A DNA stretch of 5,369 nucleotides. It comes from Prolixibacteraceae bacterium (lineage in GTDB: Bacteria; Bacteroidota; Bacteroidia; Bacteroidales; Prolixibacteraceae). Below, piece by piece: positions 1-5,321 of this stretch. The translations under genes were made by a program, and so were the position numbers. Position 1 is the stretch's first letter, and each line of letters starts with the position of its first letter. The notes under the pieces were generated by a model. That model did not search any database, was not told the origin of the DNA, and saw nothing but the letters and a program-made list of their open reading frames with translations. The stretch covers positions 1 to 5,369 of the forward strand of contig JACMKG010000267.1 of the NCBI GenBank assembly GCA_014380255.1. Direction: 5' to 3'.

Positions 1-441
1 GATCAGGTAATAAGCTTTCTGACTGATGTTTTCACCATAGGCATAGATAAACTTACCCGAAGTCTTGAAATCTTTCAGGGCAGCCCTTATCTCTTCTACA
101 GTAGCCAAGCCGGCATAAATATCTTGTGGGTTAAGGTAAATACCTTTGATGTTATCATCAGTTTTAGCTTTGCGGATACAATCCAGTATGTCATTTAAGC
201 CCACCGCTTTATTTCCTTCAAATATTCCAATAGCCAAACCATCCAAAGGATTGTGCTCGGCTCGGTCAACTATTTCATAATCAAACTTAAGCATCAACAT
301 CGTCTTTTCAGATATCGTGGCAGGCTCATCAGAAGCAGAAATCATGGCAGAAATAATGCCAATGAAAATTAAGAAAAGCAACAGACCTGCCAGCATGATC
401 CCGACAATGGAAGCAAGGGTAAATTTTAAAAAATCTTTCAT
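1..441 (-). CDS. sppA: Signal peptide peptidase SppA (67K type), N-terminal part, cut by window edge
   Basis: This is a partial gene: the first 147 codons are present and the reading frame runs off the left edge without a stop. The start is the ATG at 441-439 on the minus strand. The product begins MKDFLKFTLASIVG, followed by a strongly hydrophobic segment at about residues 8-34 that reads as an uncleaved N-terminal membrane anchor. The following part contains DNIKGIYLNPQDIYAGLATV and, at the truncated end, FIYAYGENISQKAYYLI, which resemble the first repeat of long, Bacteroidota-type SppA. SppA is a membrane-anchored serine protease with a Ser/Lys dyad that digests leftover signal peptides; the catalytic residues would lie beyond the window and cannot be checked. 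It is divergent from folK. Family assignment is by motif recognition and is fairly sure; full length and activity are not visible. Confidence 0.85.
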   Translation of the reverse strand, partial: MKDFLKFTLASIVGIMLAGLLLFLIFIGIISAMISASDEPATISEKTMLMLKFDYEIVDRAEHNPLDGLAIGIFEGNKAVGLNDILDCIRKAKTDDNIKGIYLNPQDIYAGLATVEEIRAALKDFKTSGKFIYAYGENISQKAYYLI

Positions 442-473
442 GAGTATCGTATGTGAGTTATTTAATCGAAAAT

Positions 474-490
474 GTACAATAGATTTGTAC
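474..490. promoter_or_regulatory. GTACAA-N5-TTGTAC palindrome, possible operator
   Basis: A perfect 6-bp inverted repeat, GTACAA (474-479) and TTGTAC (485-490), surrounds a 5-bp spacer. It covers the proposed folK -7 box (480-487) and abuts the proposed sppA -7 box on the other strand. The position fits a repressor site for a divergent pair, but no regulator is identified and arms this short could arise by chance in AT-rich DNA. Confidence 0.3.
480..487 (+). promoter_or_regulatory. folK promoter, -7 box TAGATTTG
   Basis: TAGATTTG is a full match to the Bacteroidota -7 consensus TAnnTTTG. It would place the transcript start near 493 and give folK a leader of roughly 30 nt. No good -33 TTTG is present at the expected distance. 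A weak purine stretch, GGAAGG (518-523), lies just before the ATG at 526 as a ribosome site. Confidence 0.5.
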
Positions 491-525
491 GAAATTAATG
501 TTTTTGTTACACTTTTTGGAAGGTT

Positions 526-1014
526 ATGGTAAAGGTTTATTTATTGCTGGGAGGAAACCTTGGAGACAAGAGGCATGTATTTTCAGAAACCACCAGGCTG
601 CTCAGTGAGCGTATCGGCCCGATTACCGGGCAGTCGCACCTCTATGAAACGGAACCTTGGGGCTTTGAGTCGGATGATCTTTTCTGGAACCAGGCATTGG
701 AGCTTTCGGTTGAACTTTCAGCGCCGGAAGTGCTGGAAAAATGTCAGCAGATTGAAAAAGAGATTGGCCGAATCCGTAAGGCCCAGCAGTACGATTCGCG
801 CATCATTGATATTGATATTCTCTTTTATGGAAATGAAATAGTAGAATTACCCGGTTTGGTAATTCCCCATCCGCGCATAGGCGAAAGAAAGTTTGTGCTG
901 GTACCCTTAAATGAAATAGCCGCCGGGTTAATTCACCCGGTAAATCATAAAAGCATCTCCCAAATGCTGGATGAATGCCCCGATCCGCTAAAGGTAGAAA
1001 AAGTAAAACAGTGA
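526..1014 (+). CDS. folK: 2-amino-4-hydroxy-6-hydroxymethyldihydropteridine pyrophosphokinase (HPPK)
   Basis: The enzyme transfers pyrophosphate from ATP to 6-hydroxymethyl-7,8-dihydropterin, the step before dihydropteroate synthase in cytosolic folate synthesis. The 162-residue product is of normal length for a single-domain HPPK. It starts MVKVYLLLGGNLGD, the usual N-terminal strand and glycine-rich turn. The signature stretch SRIIDIDILFYG has Arg92 and the two magnesium-binding aspartates at 95 and 97. Arg82 and Arg84 (GRIR), His115 (IPHPR), Arg121 and Phe123 also fall at the same numbers as in the E. coli enzyme; Asn55 is kept, while Tyr53 is Phe and Trp89 is Tyr. The ATG at 526 is chosen for the GGAAGG just upstream and the family start. 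It stands alone, divergent from sppA and convergent with upp, with no other fol gene beside it. The stop codon lies inside the first of a series of 7-bp repeats. Confidence 0.96.
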   Translation: MVKVYLLLGGNLGDKRHVFSETTRLLSERIGPITGQSHLYETEPWGFESDDLFWNQALELSVELSAPEVLEKCQQIEKEIGRIRKAQQYDSRIIDIDILFYGNEIVELPGLVIPHPRIGERKFVLVPLNEIAAGLIHPVNHKSISQMLDECPDPLKVEKVKQ

Positions 1015-1052
1015 TCAGTGATCAGTTAGCCGCTGGCAGCCAGTAGCCAGCA
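1011..1052. repeat. Degenerate 7-bp tandem repeat, about six copies
   Basis: From 1011 the sequence divides into heptamers: GTGATCA, GTGATCA, GTTAGCC, GCTGGCA, GCCAGTA, GCCAGCA. Every copy starts with G, the first two are identical, and the later ones are related. The series begins on the folK stop codon (TGA at 1012-1014) and ends where the terminator T-run starts. It nearly fills the 52-bp gap between folK and upp. Confidence 0.55.
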
Positions 1053-1061
1053 GCTATTTTT
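1027..1061 (+). terminator. folK rho-independent terminator
   Basis: TAGC (1027-1030) and GCTGGC (1032-1037) pair with GCCAGC (1046-1051) and GCTA (1053-1056) across one C/A mismatch and an 8-nt loop, followed by TTTTT (1057-1061). This is a standard intrinsic terminator 13 nt after the folK stop. The same stem lies just past the upp stop on the other strand, but there it has no following T-run, so a role for upp is less certain. Confidence 0.72.
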
Positions 1062-1066
1062 CCTTT

Positions 1067-1729
1067 CTAGTGCGAATCAATCTTGGCTCCGAATGCCAAA
1101 TCGCCTGCATCACCCAATCCGGGAACAATGTACGACATGGGTGTCATGTCAGGATCTACAGCTCCAATCCAAAGGGTTACGTTCTCGGCCGTGATATGCT
1201 TTTTGATATATTCAACGCCCTGTGCACTGGCAATAATCACCACCAGGTGAACATGTTTGGGAGTTCCTTTTTTCAGTAAAGCCTGATACCCGATTTCCAT
1301 CGATGCTCCCGAGGCCAGCATGGGGTCGGAAAGAATAACGTCTTTTGCATTCAGGGATGGAGAAGCCAGGTATTCAAATTCAATGTGAAATTCACCTTGC
1401 TCATCGTATTTCCTGTAAGCTGAAATAAAGGCATTCTCGGCATGATCAAAAATGTTGTGTAAGCCTTGCTGAAGGGGTAAACCGGCCCGAAGGATGGTGG
1501 CCAGAACCGGATGTTGAACAAACGTCTCTACCTTGGCAATTCCCAGCGGGGTCTTAACCTCAGTAGTTTGATAATCCATTACTTTGCTGATCTCGTAAGC
1601 GAATATTTCGCCTAAACGCTGAAGATTTCTCCTGAAACGCATTGGATCTTTCTGAATAACTTCATCCCTGATTTCTGCCATGAATTGATTAAAGACAGAA
1701 TTCGATCCTCCTACTATATTTATCTTCAT
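1067..1729 (-). CDS. upp: Uracil phosphoribosyltransferase
   Basis: The product salvages uracil by joining it to PRPP to make UMP and pyrophosphate in the cytosol. At 220 residues it is close to the usual 205-220. Visible motifs are the N-terminal RFRRNLQRLGEIFAYEIS region (residues 31-48), the RAG loop in LATILRAGLP (77-85), the PRPP-binding loop VILSDPMLASGAS (131-143), and the uracil-binding YIVPGLGDAGD (200-210). The last is followed by LAFG, where many UPRTs have R-x-FG; I recall the same form from Bacteroidota sequences. The start is the ATG at 1729-1727; there is no strong Shine-Dalgarno site. It lies 70 bp downstream of ispG on the same strand, so some read-through transcription is possible, but a separate promoter is suggested upstream. 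It is convergent with folK. No uracil permease or pyrR lies next to it. Confidence 0.96.
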   Translation of the reverse strand: MKINIVGGSNSVFNQFMAEIRDEVIQKDPMRFRRNLQRLGEIFAYEISKVMDYQTTEVKTPLGIAKVETFVQHPVLATILRAGLPLQQGLHNIFDHAENAFISAYRKYDEQGEFHIEFEYLASPSLNAKDVILSDPMLASGASMEIGYQALLKKGTPKHVHLVVIIASAQGVEYIKKHITAENVTLWIGAVDPDMTPMSYIVPGLGDAGDLAFGAKIDSH

Positions 1730-1746
1730 GATTCAAAAAATTTGGG

Positions 1747-1754
1747 CGAAAGTA
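1747..1754 (-). promoter_or_regulatory. Candidate upp promoter, -7-like box TACTTTCG
   Basis: On the minus strand TACTTTCG matches seven of eight positions of TAnnTTTG. It sits in the 70-bp gap between ispG and upp and would give upp a leader of about 12 nt. The expected -33 area is only T-rich, with no exact TTTG. A weak call. Confidence 0.3.
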
Positions 1755-1799
1755 ATCAAATTTCTAATCCACCTGATTAAAAATCGAATCTTACCACTA

Positions 1800-3659
1800 T
1801 TATATTTCAGGATCTTTCCAGTCCCCGTTCTCGCGAATAAGCGCTTCCAGCTCTTCTACAGCATGTTCGAATGGAATATGCTTTTTAATCAGCTTCTGCT
1901 GTTTGTAAAGATTAACATTTCCCGGACCTGCTCCCACGAACCCGTAATCAACATCGCCCATCTCACCCGGACCGTTGACCACGCATCCCATCACACCAAT
2001 CTTTAGATGGTCCAGATGGTTGAAATGCGCTTTTACCTTAATGGTAGTCTCGTGAAGATCGAAAAGTGTGCGTCCGCAACCCGGGCAGGAGATAAACTCG
2101 GTTTTAGTTAATCGCATCCTGCTGGCCTGAAGCAGCGAAAAGCCCAGGTCTTTCAGGTCGGTAAAGGTGATGTTTTCCGATTCGTTGGTAATACAGATGC
2201 CATCCCCGTAGCCATCAATGAGCAGTCCGCCCAGATCGGCAGCCGCTTTGATCTGAAGGTTTTCCAGGTAACGTTCGTTGTATTTTCTGAAAATCACTAC
2301 CGGCACTTTCCAGATATGTGATTCAAGGGTCATAAAGAAGGCACGCAACTCGGCAAAAGGATTCCTGTTAAAGCTTTCGAGCATCAGGATAGTCTTGCGG
2401 GTTTGCTTGAGCTTGGTAATGATCTCCGGGTTCTCGTTCATGAACCGGTCAAATTCTTCCTTGTTGGTGCGTATAAATTTGGTCTGTCCCCAGTGAGAAC
2501 CTCCAAAGAGGTATTCTTCCAGTGAAAGGATAGGATAGGAGTTTCCTTCCAAATCGAGCACTTCATGGTTGTTGAAGAAGTATTCAGGGATTTGCTTGCC
2601 CCGCAAGGGAAGTATTTCGGCAAGCGACCTTCCGCGCAAATCGGCCATCACAATAGGCAGGTGTTTCCCGCCCATACGCAGCACCGGACGAACCGAGCGG
2701 CGTTCGTATTCAAAAGGATTGATCTGTGCAAATAAAGGCGCCTTAATGGGCTTGTGGCCCCTGTAAGTCTCAATGTGGTTAATCAGTTTGCGGGCAACGG
2801 CTATTTCATTCTCCGGAGCTTCCGTGAGTGAAACCCGGATGGTATCGCCAATGCCATCAGCCAAAAGGGCGCCAATGCCTACGGCCGATTTAATGCGTCC
2901 GTCTTCGCCTTCACCGGCTTCGGTAACCCCCAGGTGAAGGGGATAGCTCATCTCTTCCAGGCCCATCTTGAAATTCAGCAAACGAACCGTGTAAACCATC
3001 GTACGCGTGTTGCTCGACTTGATGGAAATAACCACGTTGGCAAAATCCTGTTTTTTGCAAATACGCAGAAATTCCATCACCGATTCGGCAATCCCTGAAG
3101 GAGTGTCCCCGTAACGGCTCATGATCCTATCCGACAAAGATCCCTGGTTGGCCCCGATACGCAAGGCTGTATTGGTTTCCTTTAACATCTGAAGAAAAGG
3201 AATAAACAGCTCTTCTATCTTGTGAAGTTCAGTTTTGTATTCCTCATCGGTATATATCTTGTACCCGAATTTGGCACGTTTGTCGTAGAAGTTCCCCGGG
3301 TTAATCCTTACTTTGGATACATATTTGGCGGCAATCTCAGCCAGGTGTGGATTGAAATGAATATCGGCCACCAACGGGTTTTCATAGCCCCGGGCAACCA
3401 GTTCCCGCTTGATGTTTTGCAGGTTCTCGGCATCATTCACTCCCCGCACAGTCACACGTACAAGGTCGGCCCCGCACTTGATAATACGGATTATCTGCTC
3501 AACGGTAGCATCCGTATCGCTGGTATCGGTATCTGTCATGGATTGTATCCTGATCGGATTTCCTTCACCGAGCAACACAGGTCCTATCTTTACCAGTGAT
3601 GTCTTTTGTCGCTGGTATCTAGTTAAATCTTCTATGTAATTAAAGTTCTGATCCTTCAT
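1800..3659 (-). CDS. ispG: 4-hydroxy-3-methylbut-2-en-1-yl diphosphate synthase, long three-domain form
   Basis: IspG (GcpE) reduces methylerythritol cyclodiphosphate to HMBPP, the next-to-last MEP-pathway step of isoprenoid synthesis, using a [4Fe-4S] cluster. The proposed product has 619 residues, far longer than the roughly 370-residue E. coli form. It matches the three-domain type known from Bacteroidota, Chlamydiae and plants: a TIM barrel (from NPIRIQSM to about residue 290), an inserted domain (about 290-515), and a C-terminal iron-sulfur domain. Cluster ligands are visible as CPGC (Cys525 and Cys528) and GCVVNGPGE (Cys559, Glu566), with spacing close to E. coli. The start is uncertain. 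An in-frame ATG at 3671 would add MGDK, but it lies inside a palindrome very near the expected transcript start. The ATG at 3659 follows GGGGGA at a suitable distance and leaves a normal leader, so I prefer it. It is divergent from gldA. Confidence 0.96.
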   Translation of the reverse strand: MKDQNFNYIEDLTRYQRQKTSLVKIGPVLLGEGNPIRIQSMTDTDTSDTDATVEQIIRIIKCGADLVRVTVRGVNDAENLQNIKRELVARGYENPLVADIHFNPHLAEIAAKYVSKVRINPGNFYDKRAKFGYKIYTDEEYKTELHKIEELFIPFLQMLKETNTALRIGANQGSLSDRIMSRYGDTPSGIAESVMEFLRICKKQDFANVVISIKSSNTRTMVYTVRLLNFKMGLEEMSYPLHLGVTEAGEGEDGRIKSAVGIGALLADGIGDTIRVSLTEAPENEIAVARKLINHIETYRGHKPIKAPLFAQINPFEYERRSVRPVLRMGGKHLPIVMADLRGRSLAEILPLRGKQIPEYFFNNHEVLDLEGNSYPILSLEEYLFGGSHWGQTKFIRTNKEEFDRFMNENPEIITKLKQTRKTILMLESFNRNPFAELRAFFMTLESHIWKVPVVIFRKYNERYLENLQIKAAADLGGLLIDGYGDGICITNESENITFTDLKDLGFSLLQASRMRLTKTEFISCPGCGRTLFDLHETTIKVKAHFNHLDHLKIGVMGCVVNGPGEMGDVDYGFVGAGPGNVNLYKQQKLIKKHIPFEHAVEELEALIRENGDWKDPEI

Positions 3660-3665
3660 TTTGTC

Positions 3666-3679
3666 CCCCATTCATGGGG
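3666..3679. repeat. CCCCAT-N2-ATGGGG palindrome in the ispG leader
   Basis: A perfect 6-bp inverted repeat with a 2-bp centre lies between the ispG -7 box and the preferred start at 3659. It contains the alternative upstream ATG (3671-3669). In RNA it would fold as a 5-bp GC-rich stem with a UGAA loop at the extreme 5' end; in DNA it could be a protein site. Function is not known. Confidence 0.5.
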
Positions 3680-3681
3680 CA

Positions 3682-3712
3682 CAAAGTTAAGTTAAAGTTA
3701 ACAGATACGAAA
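3682..3712 (-). promoter_or_regulatory. ispG promoter
   Basis: On the minus strand TAACTTTG (3689-3682) is a full match to the Bacteroidota -7 box TAnnTTTG. TTTC (3712-3709), one base off the -33 TTTG, lies 19 bp upstream of it, which is the expected spacing. The transcript would start at about 3676-3679. That leaves roughly 20 nt before the ATG at 3659 but almost none before the ATG at 3671. Confidence 0.6.
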
Positions 3713-3766
3713 GTGGAAAAGCGAGAAAGAAAAATAATTCTGGATGAAAGAATCCTCAGAAATCTT

Positions 3767-3774
3767 TACTTTTG
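3767..3774 (+). promoter_or_regulatory. gldA promoter, -7 box TACTTTTG
   Basis: TACTTTTG is a full match to TAnnTTTG and would start transcription near 3780, about 15 nt ahead of the ATG at 3795. It lies downstream of the in-frame ATG at 3744, which argues against that longer start. No clear -33 TTTG is seen. Confidence 0.5.
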
Positions 3775-3794
3775 TTGAACTAAAAAAAAGGAAG

Positions 3795-4703
3795 ATGACC
3801 ATCCGCATTTCACAGGTAAATAAATCATATGGAAGCCAGCAGGTTCTTGATAATGTTTCTTTTGAAATAAAAACCGGTGAGCTGGTAGGGTTTCTTGGTC
3901 CCAACGGTGCCGGGAAATCGACCCTGATGAAAATTATTACCGGCTACCTGGCTGCTGACGCGGGAAGCGTGGAAATTAACGGGGAGTTGGTAGAGACTAA
4001 AAACATCGCCATCCGTTCCCAGACAGGGTATCTGCCCGAAAATAATCCGCTGTATACCGATCTGTATGTGCGCGAATACCTGGAAATGGTTGCCGGGTTT
4101 TACCACCTTCCCCGCAAAAGGGAAAAAGTGTTGGAGATGGTAGGGCTTACAGGCCTGAAAGCCGAACAGCACAAGAAGATCGGGGCTCTTTCAAAAGGGT
4201 ACCGTCAGCGCGTAGGCCTTGCACAGGCCCTGATTCACGATCCGGCCGTGTTGATTCTCGATGAACCGACCACAGGCCTTGATCCCAACCAGCTCGAAGA
4301 AATCAGGCAACTGATCAGCCAGATCAGTCAAAATAAAACCGTGATGCTATCCACGCATATCATGCAGGAGGTGGAGGCGGTATGCAGCCGGGTGCTGATC
4401 ATCAACAAAGGGAAGCTGGTCGCCGACGGATCCATCGACCAGCTCAAGGCTGGCCAGTTTGCACAAAAGCAAACCGTGTGGGTTGAATTCGATAAGCTGC
4501 CCGAGCGTGCAGCACTGGAAAATATACCGGGATTGGTACGCATTGAACAAACCGGCCGGACAAGCTTCGTGGCTGAATCCTCGGGTGATGTTGACCTGAG
4601 ACCTCTGCTCTTTCAGTTTGCCATAGCCAATAACCTGATCCTGCTCACCCTGAAGGAACAGCAGCAAAGCCTGGAAAACGTTTTCCAGGAATTGACAAGG
4701 TAA
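3795..4703 (+). CDS. gldA: GldA-like ABC transporter ATP-binding protein
   Basis: This is the cytoplasmic ATPase subunit of an ABC-2 type transporter. The sequence is very close to GldA, which with the membrane proteins GldF and GldG is linked to gliding in Flavobacterium. The 302-residue product has every ABC hallmark: Walker A GPNGAGKST (35-43), signature LSKGYRQR (132-139), Walker B VLILDEPT (152-159), D-loop GLDP (161-164) and switch His188 in STHIMQE. The usual Q-loop Gln is replaced in GYLPENNPLY (78-87), where Glu82 sits. A C-terminal domain (about 215-302) ends ENVFQELTR. The in-frame ATG at 3744 would add 17 residues, but it is upstream of the promoter box. The ATG at 3795 follows AGGAAG directly and matches the family start (MTIRISQVNKSYG). 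No permease gene follows within about 660 bp, so the partner and substrate are unknown; a general ABC-2 exporter role is equally possible. Confidence 0.9.
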   Translation: MTIRISQVNKSYGSQQVLDNVSFEIKTGELVGFLGPNGAGKSTLMKIITGYLAADAGSVEINGELVETKNIAIRSQTGYLPENNPLYTDLYVREYLEMVAGFYHLPRKREKVLEMVGLTGLKAEQHKKIGALSKGYRQRVGLAQALIHDPAVLILDEPTTGLDPNQLEEIRQLISQISQNKTVMLSTHIMQEVEAVCSRVLIINKGKLVADGSIDQLKAGQFAQKQTVWVEFDKLPERAALENIPGLVRIEQTGRTSFVAESSGDVDLRPLLFQFAIANNLILLTLKEQQQSLENVFQELTR

Positions 4704-4755
4704 GAAAAGCAGGTAGGGATAACTAATTCAGGTTACCGGCCTTTGGTAAAACTAT

Positions 4756-4904
4756 TCTCCTATCCGTAGGAGATCCTTCTCAATAGAAAAACGCCAACCG
4801 ATTACAATACCTCTTTTCTATCTCTGTAAGAGATCTCTATCCATAGAAAACATCAACCTATTGTAATACCTCTTTTCATCTCCGTAGGAGATCCCTTGTC
4901 CATT
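4756..4904 (+). repeat. Left array: three copies of a 58-60 bp palindromic unit
   Basis: Each unit has a 15-bp palindrome, then 5-6 bp, then TCCATAGAAAA, then a linker with CAACC and AATACCTCTTTTC. Copy 1 has a shifted stem, TCTCCTA/TAGGAGA around TCCG (4756-4773), and the tail TCAATAGAAAA (4780-4790). Copy 2 is ATCTCTGTAAGAGAT (4820-4834) with the tail at 4840-4850. Copy 3 is ATCTCCGTAGGAGAT (4878-4892) with only TCCAT of the tail left (4899-4903). The GTA loops are 60 and 58 bp apart. Copies 2 and 3 differ by a C-to-T change matched by a G-to-A change in the other arm. The shape is that of REP-type elements; the family is not identified. Confidence 0.85.
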
Positions 4905-4914
4905 ATTCAAATAC

Positions 4915-4982
4915 ATGAGCGTTATCACACATCATTGCCAGAACTATAGAACAGCCATAAAAGCATCGTGATAACCGATCAT
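4915..4982. repeat. 14/15-bp imperfect inverted repeat in the core between arrays
   Basis: ATGAGCGTTATCAC (4915-4928) is nearly the reverse complement of GTGATAACCGATCAT (4968-4982). Eight bases, GTTATCAC/GTGATAAC, match perfectly; the outer part has one mismatch and one extra base. The arms enclose 39 bp. It could be a large RNA hairpin or a pair of protein sites. It lies entirely in the unique core between the two repeat arrays. Confidence 0.6.
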
Positions 4983-4993
4983 TTATAGAAGAA

Positions 4994-5001
4994 TAGGTTT
5001 G
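4994..5001 (+). promoter_or_regulatory. Isolated -7 box match TAGGTTTG
   Basis: A full match to TAnnTTTG within the core, but with no -33 TTTG at the right distance and no convincing gene after it. The first ATG downstream (5030) opens only a seven-codon frame. If active, it would transcribe the right repeat array as a non-coding RNA. Probably a chance match. Confidence 0.2.
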
Positions 5002-5087
5002 TTTTAAAAATTGTTTCCTGTTGATTAGGATGAAAGATATATCCGCAAATCCATAAGGCAATGGTTCAATCCGGGCATTCGGAAGGA

Positions 5088-5160
5088 ATCTCCTACGGAG
5101 ATGGGAACATGGTTTTGTATGGTGTGTATTTTTCTATGGACAGAAATCTCCTATGGAGAT
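5088..5160 (-). repeat. Right array: two inverted copies of the palindromic unit
   Basis: Copy 4, ATCTCCTACGGAGAT (5088-5102), is the exact reverse complement of copy 3. Copy 5, ATCTCCTATGGAGAT (5146-5160), differs only in the loop. Their spacing is 58 bp, as in the left array. The tail of copy 5 reads on the plus strand as TTTTCTATGGA (5130-5140), 5 bp from its palindrome. Copy 4, the inner one, has lost its tail, as has the inner copy of the left array. The linker differs from that of the left array but has nearly the same length. Confidence 0.82.
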
Positions 5161-5239
5161 GGAATAACGAAGTTGACGACTATACGATTACTCGGGGGCA
5201 GCCGCCTTTTTAGTAATAAATTGAAAGTTTTTTCAGATA

Positions 5240-5255
5240 AAGACCTCAGGGTCTT
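5240..5255. other. AAGACC/GGTCTT hairpin flanked by T6 and A6
   Basis: A perfect 6-bp stem with a TCAG loop. TTTTTT (5228-5233) precedes it and AAAAAA (5256-5261) follows. It is not a standard intrinsic terminator on the plus strand, because A's rather than T's follow the stem. On the minus strand the stem is followed by TATCTG, so it does not fit there either. Purpose unknown. Confidence 0.4.
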
Positions 5256-5266
5256 AAAAAAGTTCA

Positions 5267-5297
5267 TACATTTGTACCCGATATGTGGATAAATTTG
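5267..5297 (+). promoter_or_regulatory. Two -7 boxes at the right edge
   Basis: TACATTTG (5267-5274) and TAAATTTG (5290-5297) both match TAnnTTTG fully, and each is followed directly by TAC. The TTTG of the first is 15 bp ahead of the second box, a little short for a -33 element. The second would start transcription near 5303, about 20 nt before the ATG at 5322. Confidence 0.45.
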
Positions 5298-5321
5298 TAC
5301 TGATTGCAACCACGGAAAAAA

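Larger units (their letters stand above)
469..497 (-). promoter_or_regulatory. Candidate sppA promoter boxes
   Basis: On the minus strand upstream of the sppA ATG, TACATTTT (476-469) matches seven of eight positions of the Bacteroidota -7 box TAnnTTTG and would give a leader of about 20 nt. A second near match, TAATTTCG (497-490), lies farther up. No clear -33 TTTG is seen for either, and no Shine-Dalgarno sequence precedes the ATG. This is a weak call from consensus only. Confidence 0.3.
4704..5321. other. Gene-poor region with repeat arrays
   Basis: About 620 bp without a convincing gene. It begins right after the gldA stop. A weak TTACC/GGTAA hairpin (4733-4749) without a T-run follows the gene, so no clear gldA terminator is seen. 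The stretch holds two inverted arrays of a palindromic repeat, a long inverted repeat between them, a small hairpin, and promoter-like boxes near the right end. The open frames crossing the right array (5061-5213, 50 codons, and 5101-5292, 63 codons) are in different frames and look like by-products of the repeat. Confidence 0.6.

Noticed and set aside
317..532. 71-codon plus-strand frame between sppA and folK
   Set aside because: It lies mostly antisense to the sppA start and its membrane segment, and it overlaps the folK start. It has no family resemblance.
1761..1783. TAATC/GATTA hairpin between ispG and upp as a terminator
   Set aside because: The stem is five mostly A-T pairs with a mismatch before the next three, and there is no clean T-run on the ispG strand. 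It is too weak to call.
1800..3659. IspG as a gene fusion
   Set aside because: The extra middle domain is the known long form of the enzyme in Bacteroidota, Chlamydiae and plants, so it is not a new fusion.
3744..3794. 17-residue N-terminal extension of gldA from the ATG at 3744
   Set aside because: The -7 box TACTTTTG lies inside this stretch, AGGAAG directly precedes the ATG at 3795, and GldA proteins begin at the equivalent of that ATG.
4756..5160. CRISPR array
   Set aside because: The repeats are only 15 bp and inverted halfway, the sequences between them are themselves related rather than unique, and there are no cas genes.
5194..5211. GGCAGCCGCC followed by TTTTT as a terminator
   Set aside because: Only three base pairs can form next to the T-run, so it does not make a credible terminator stem.
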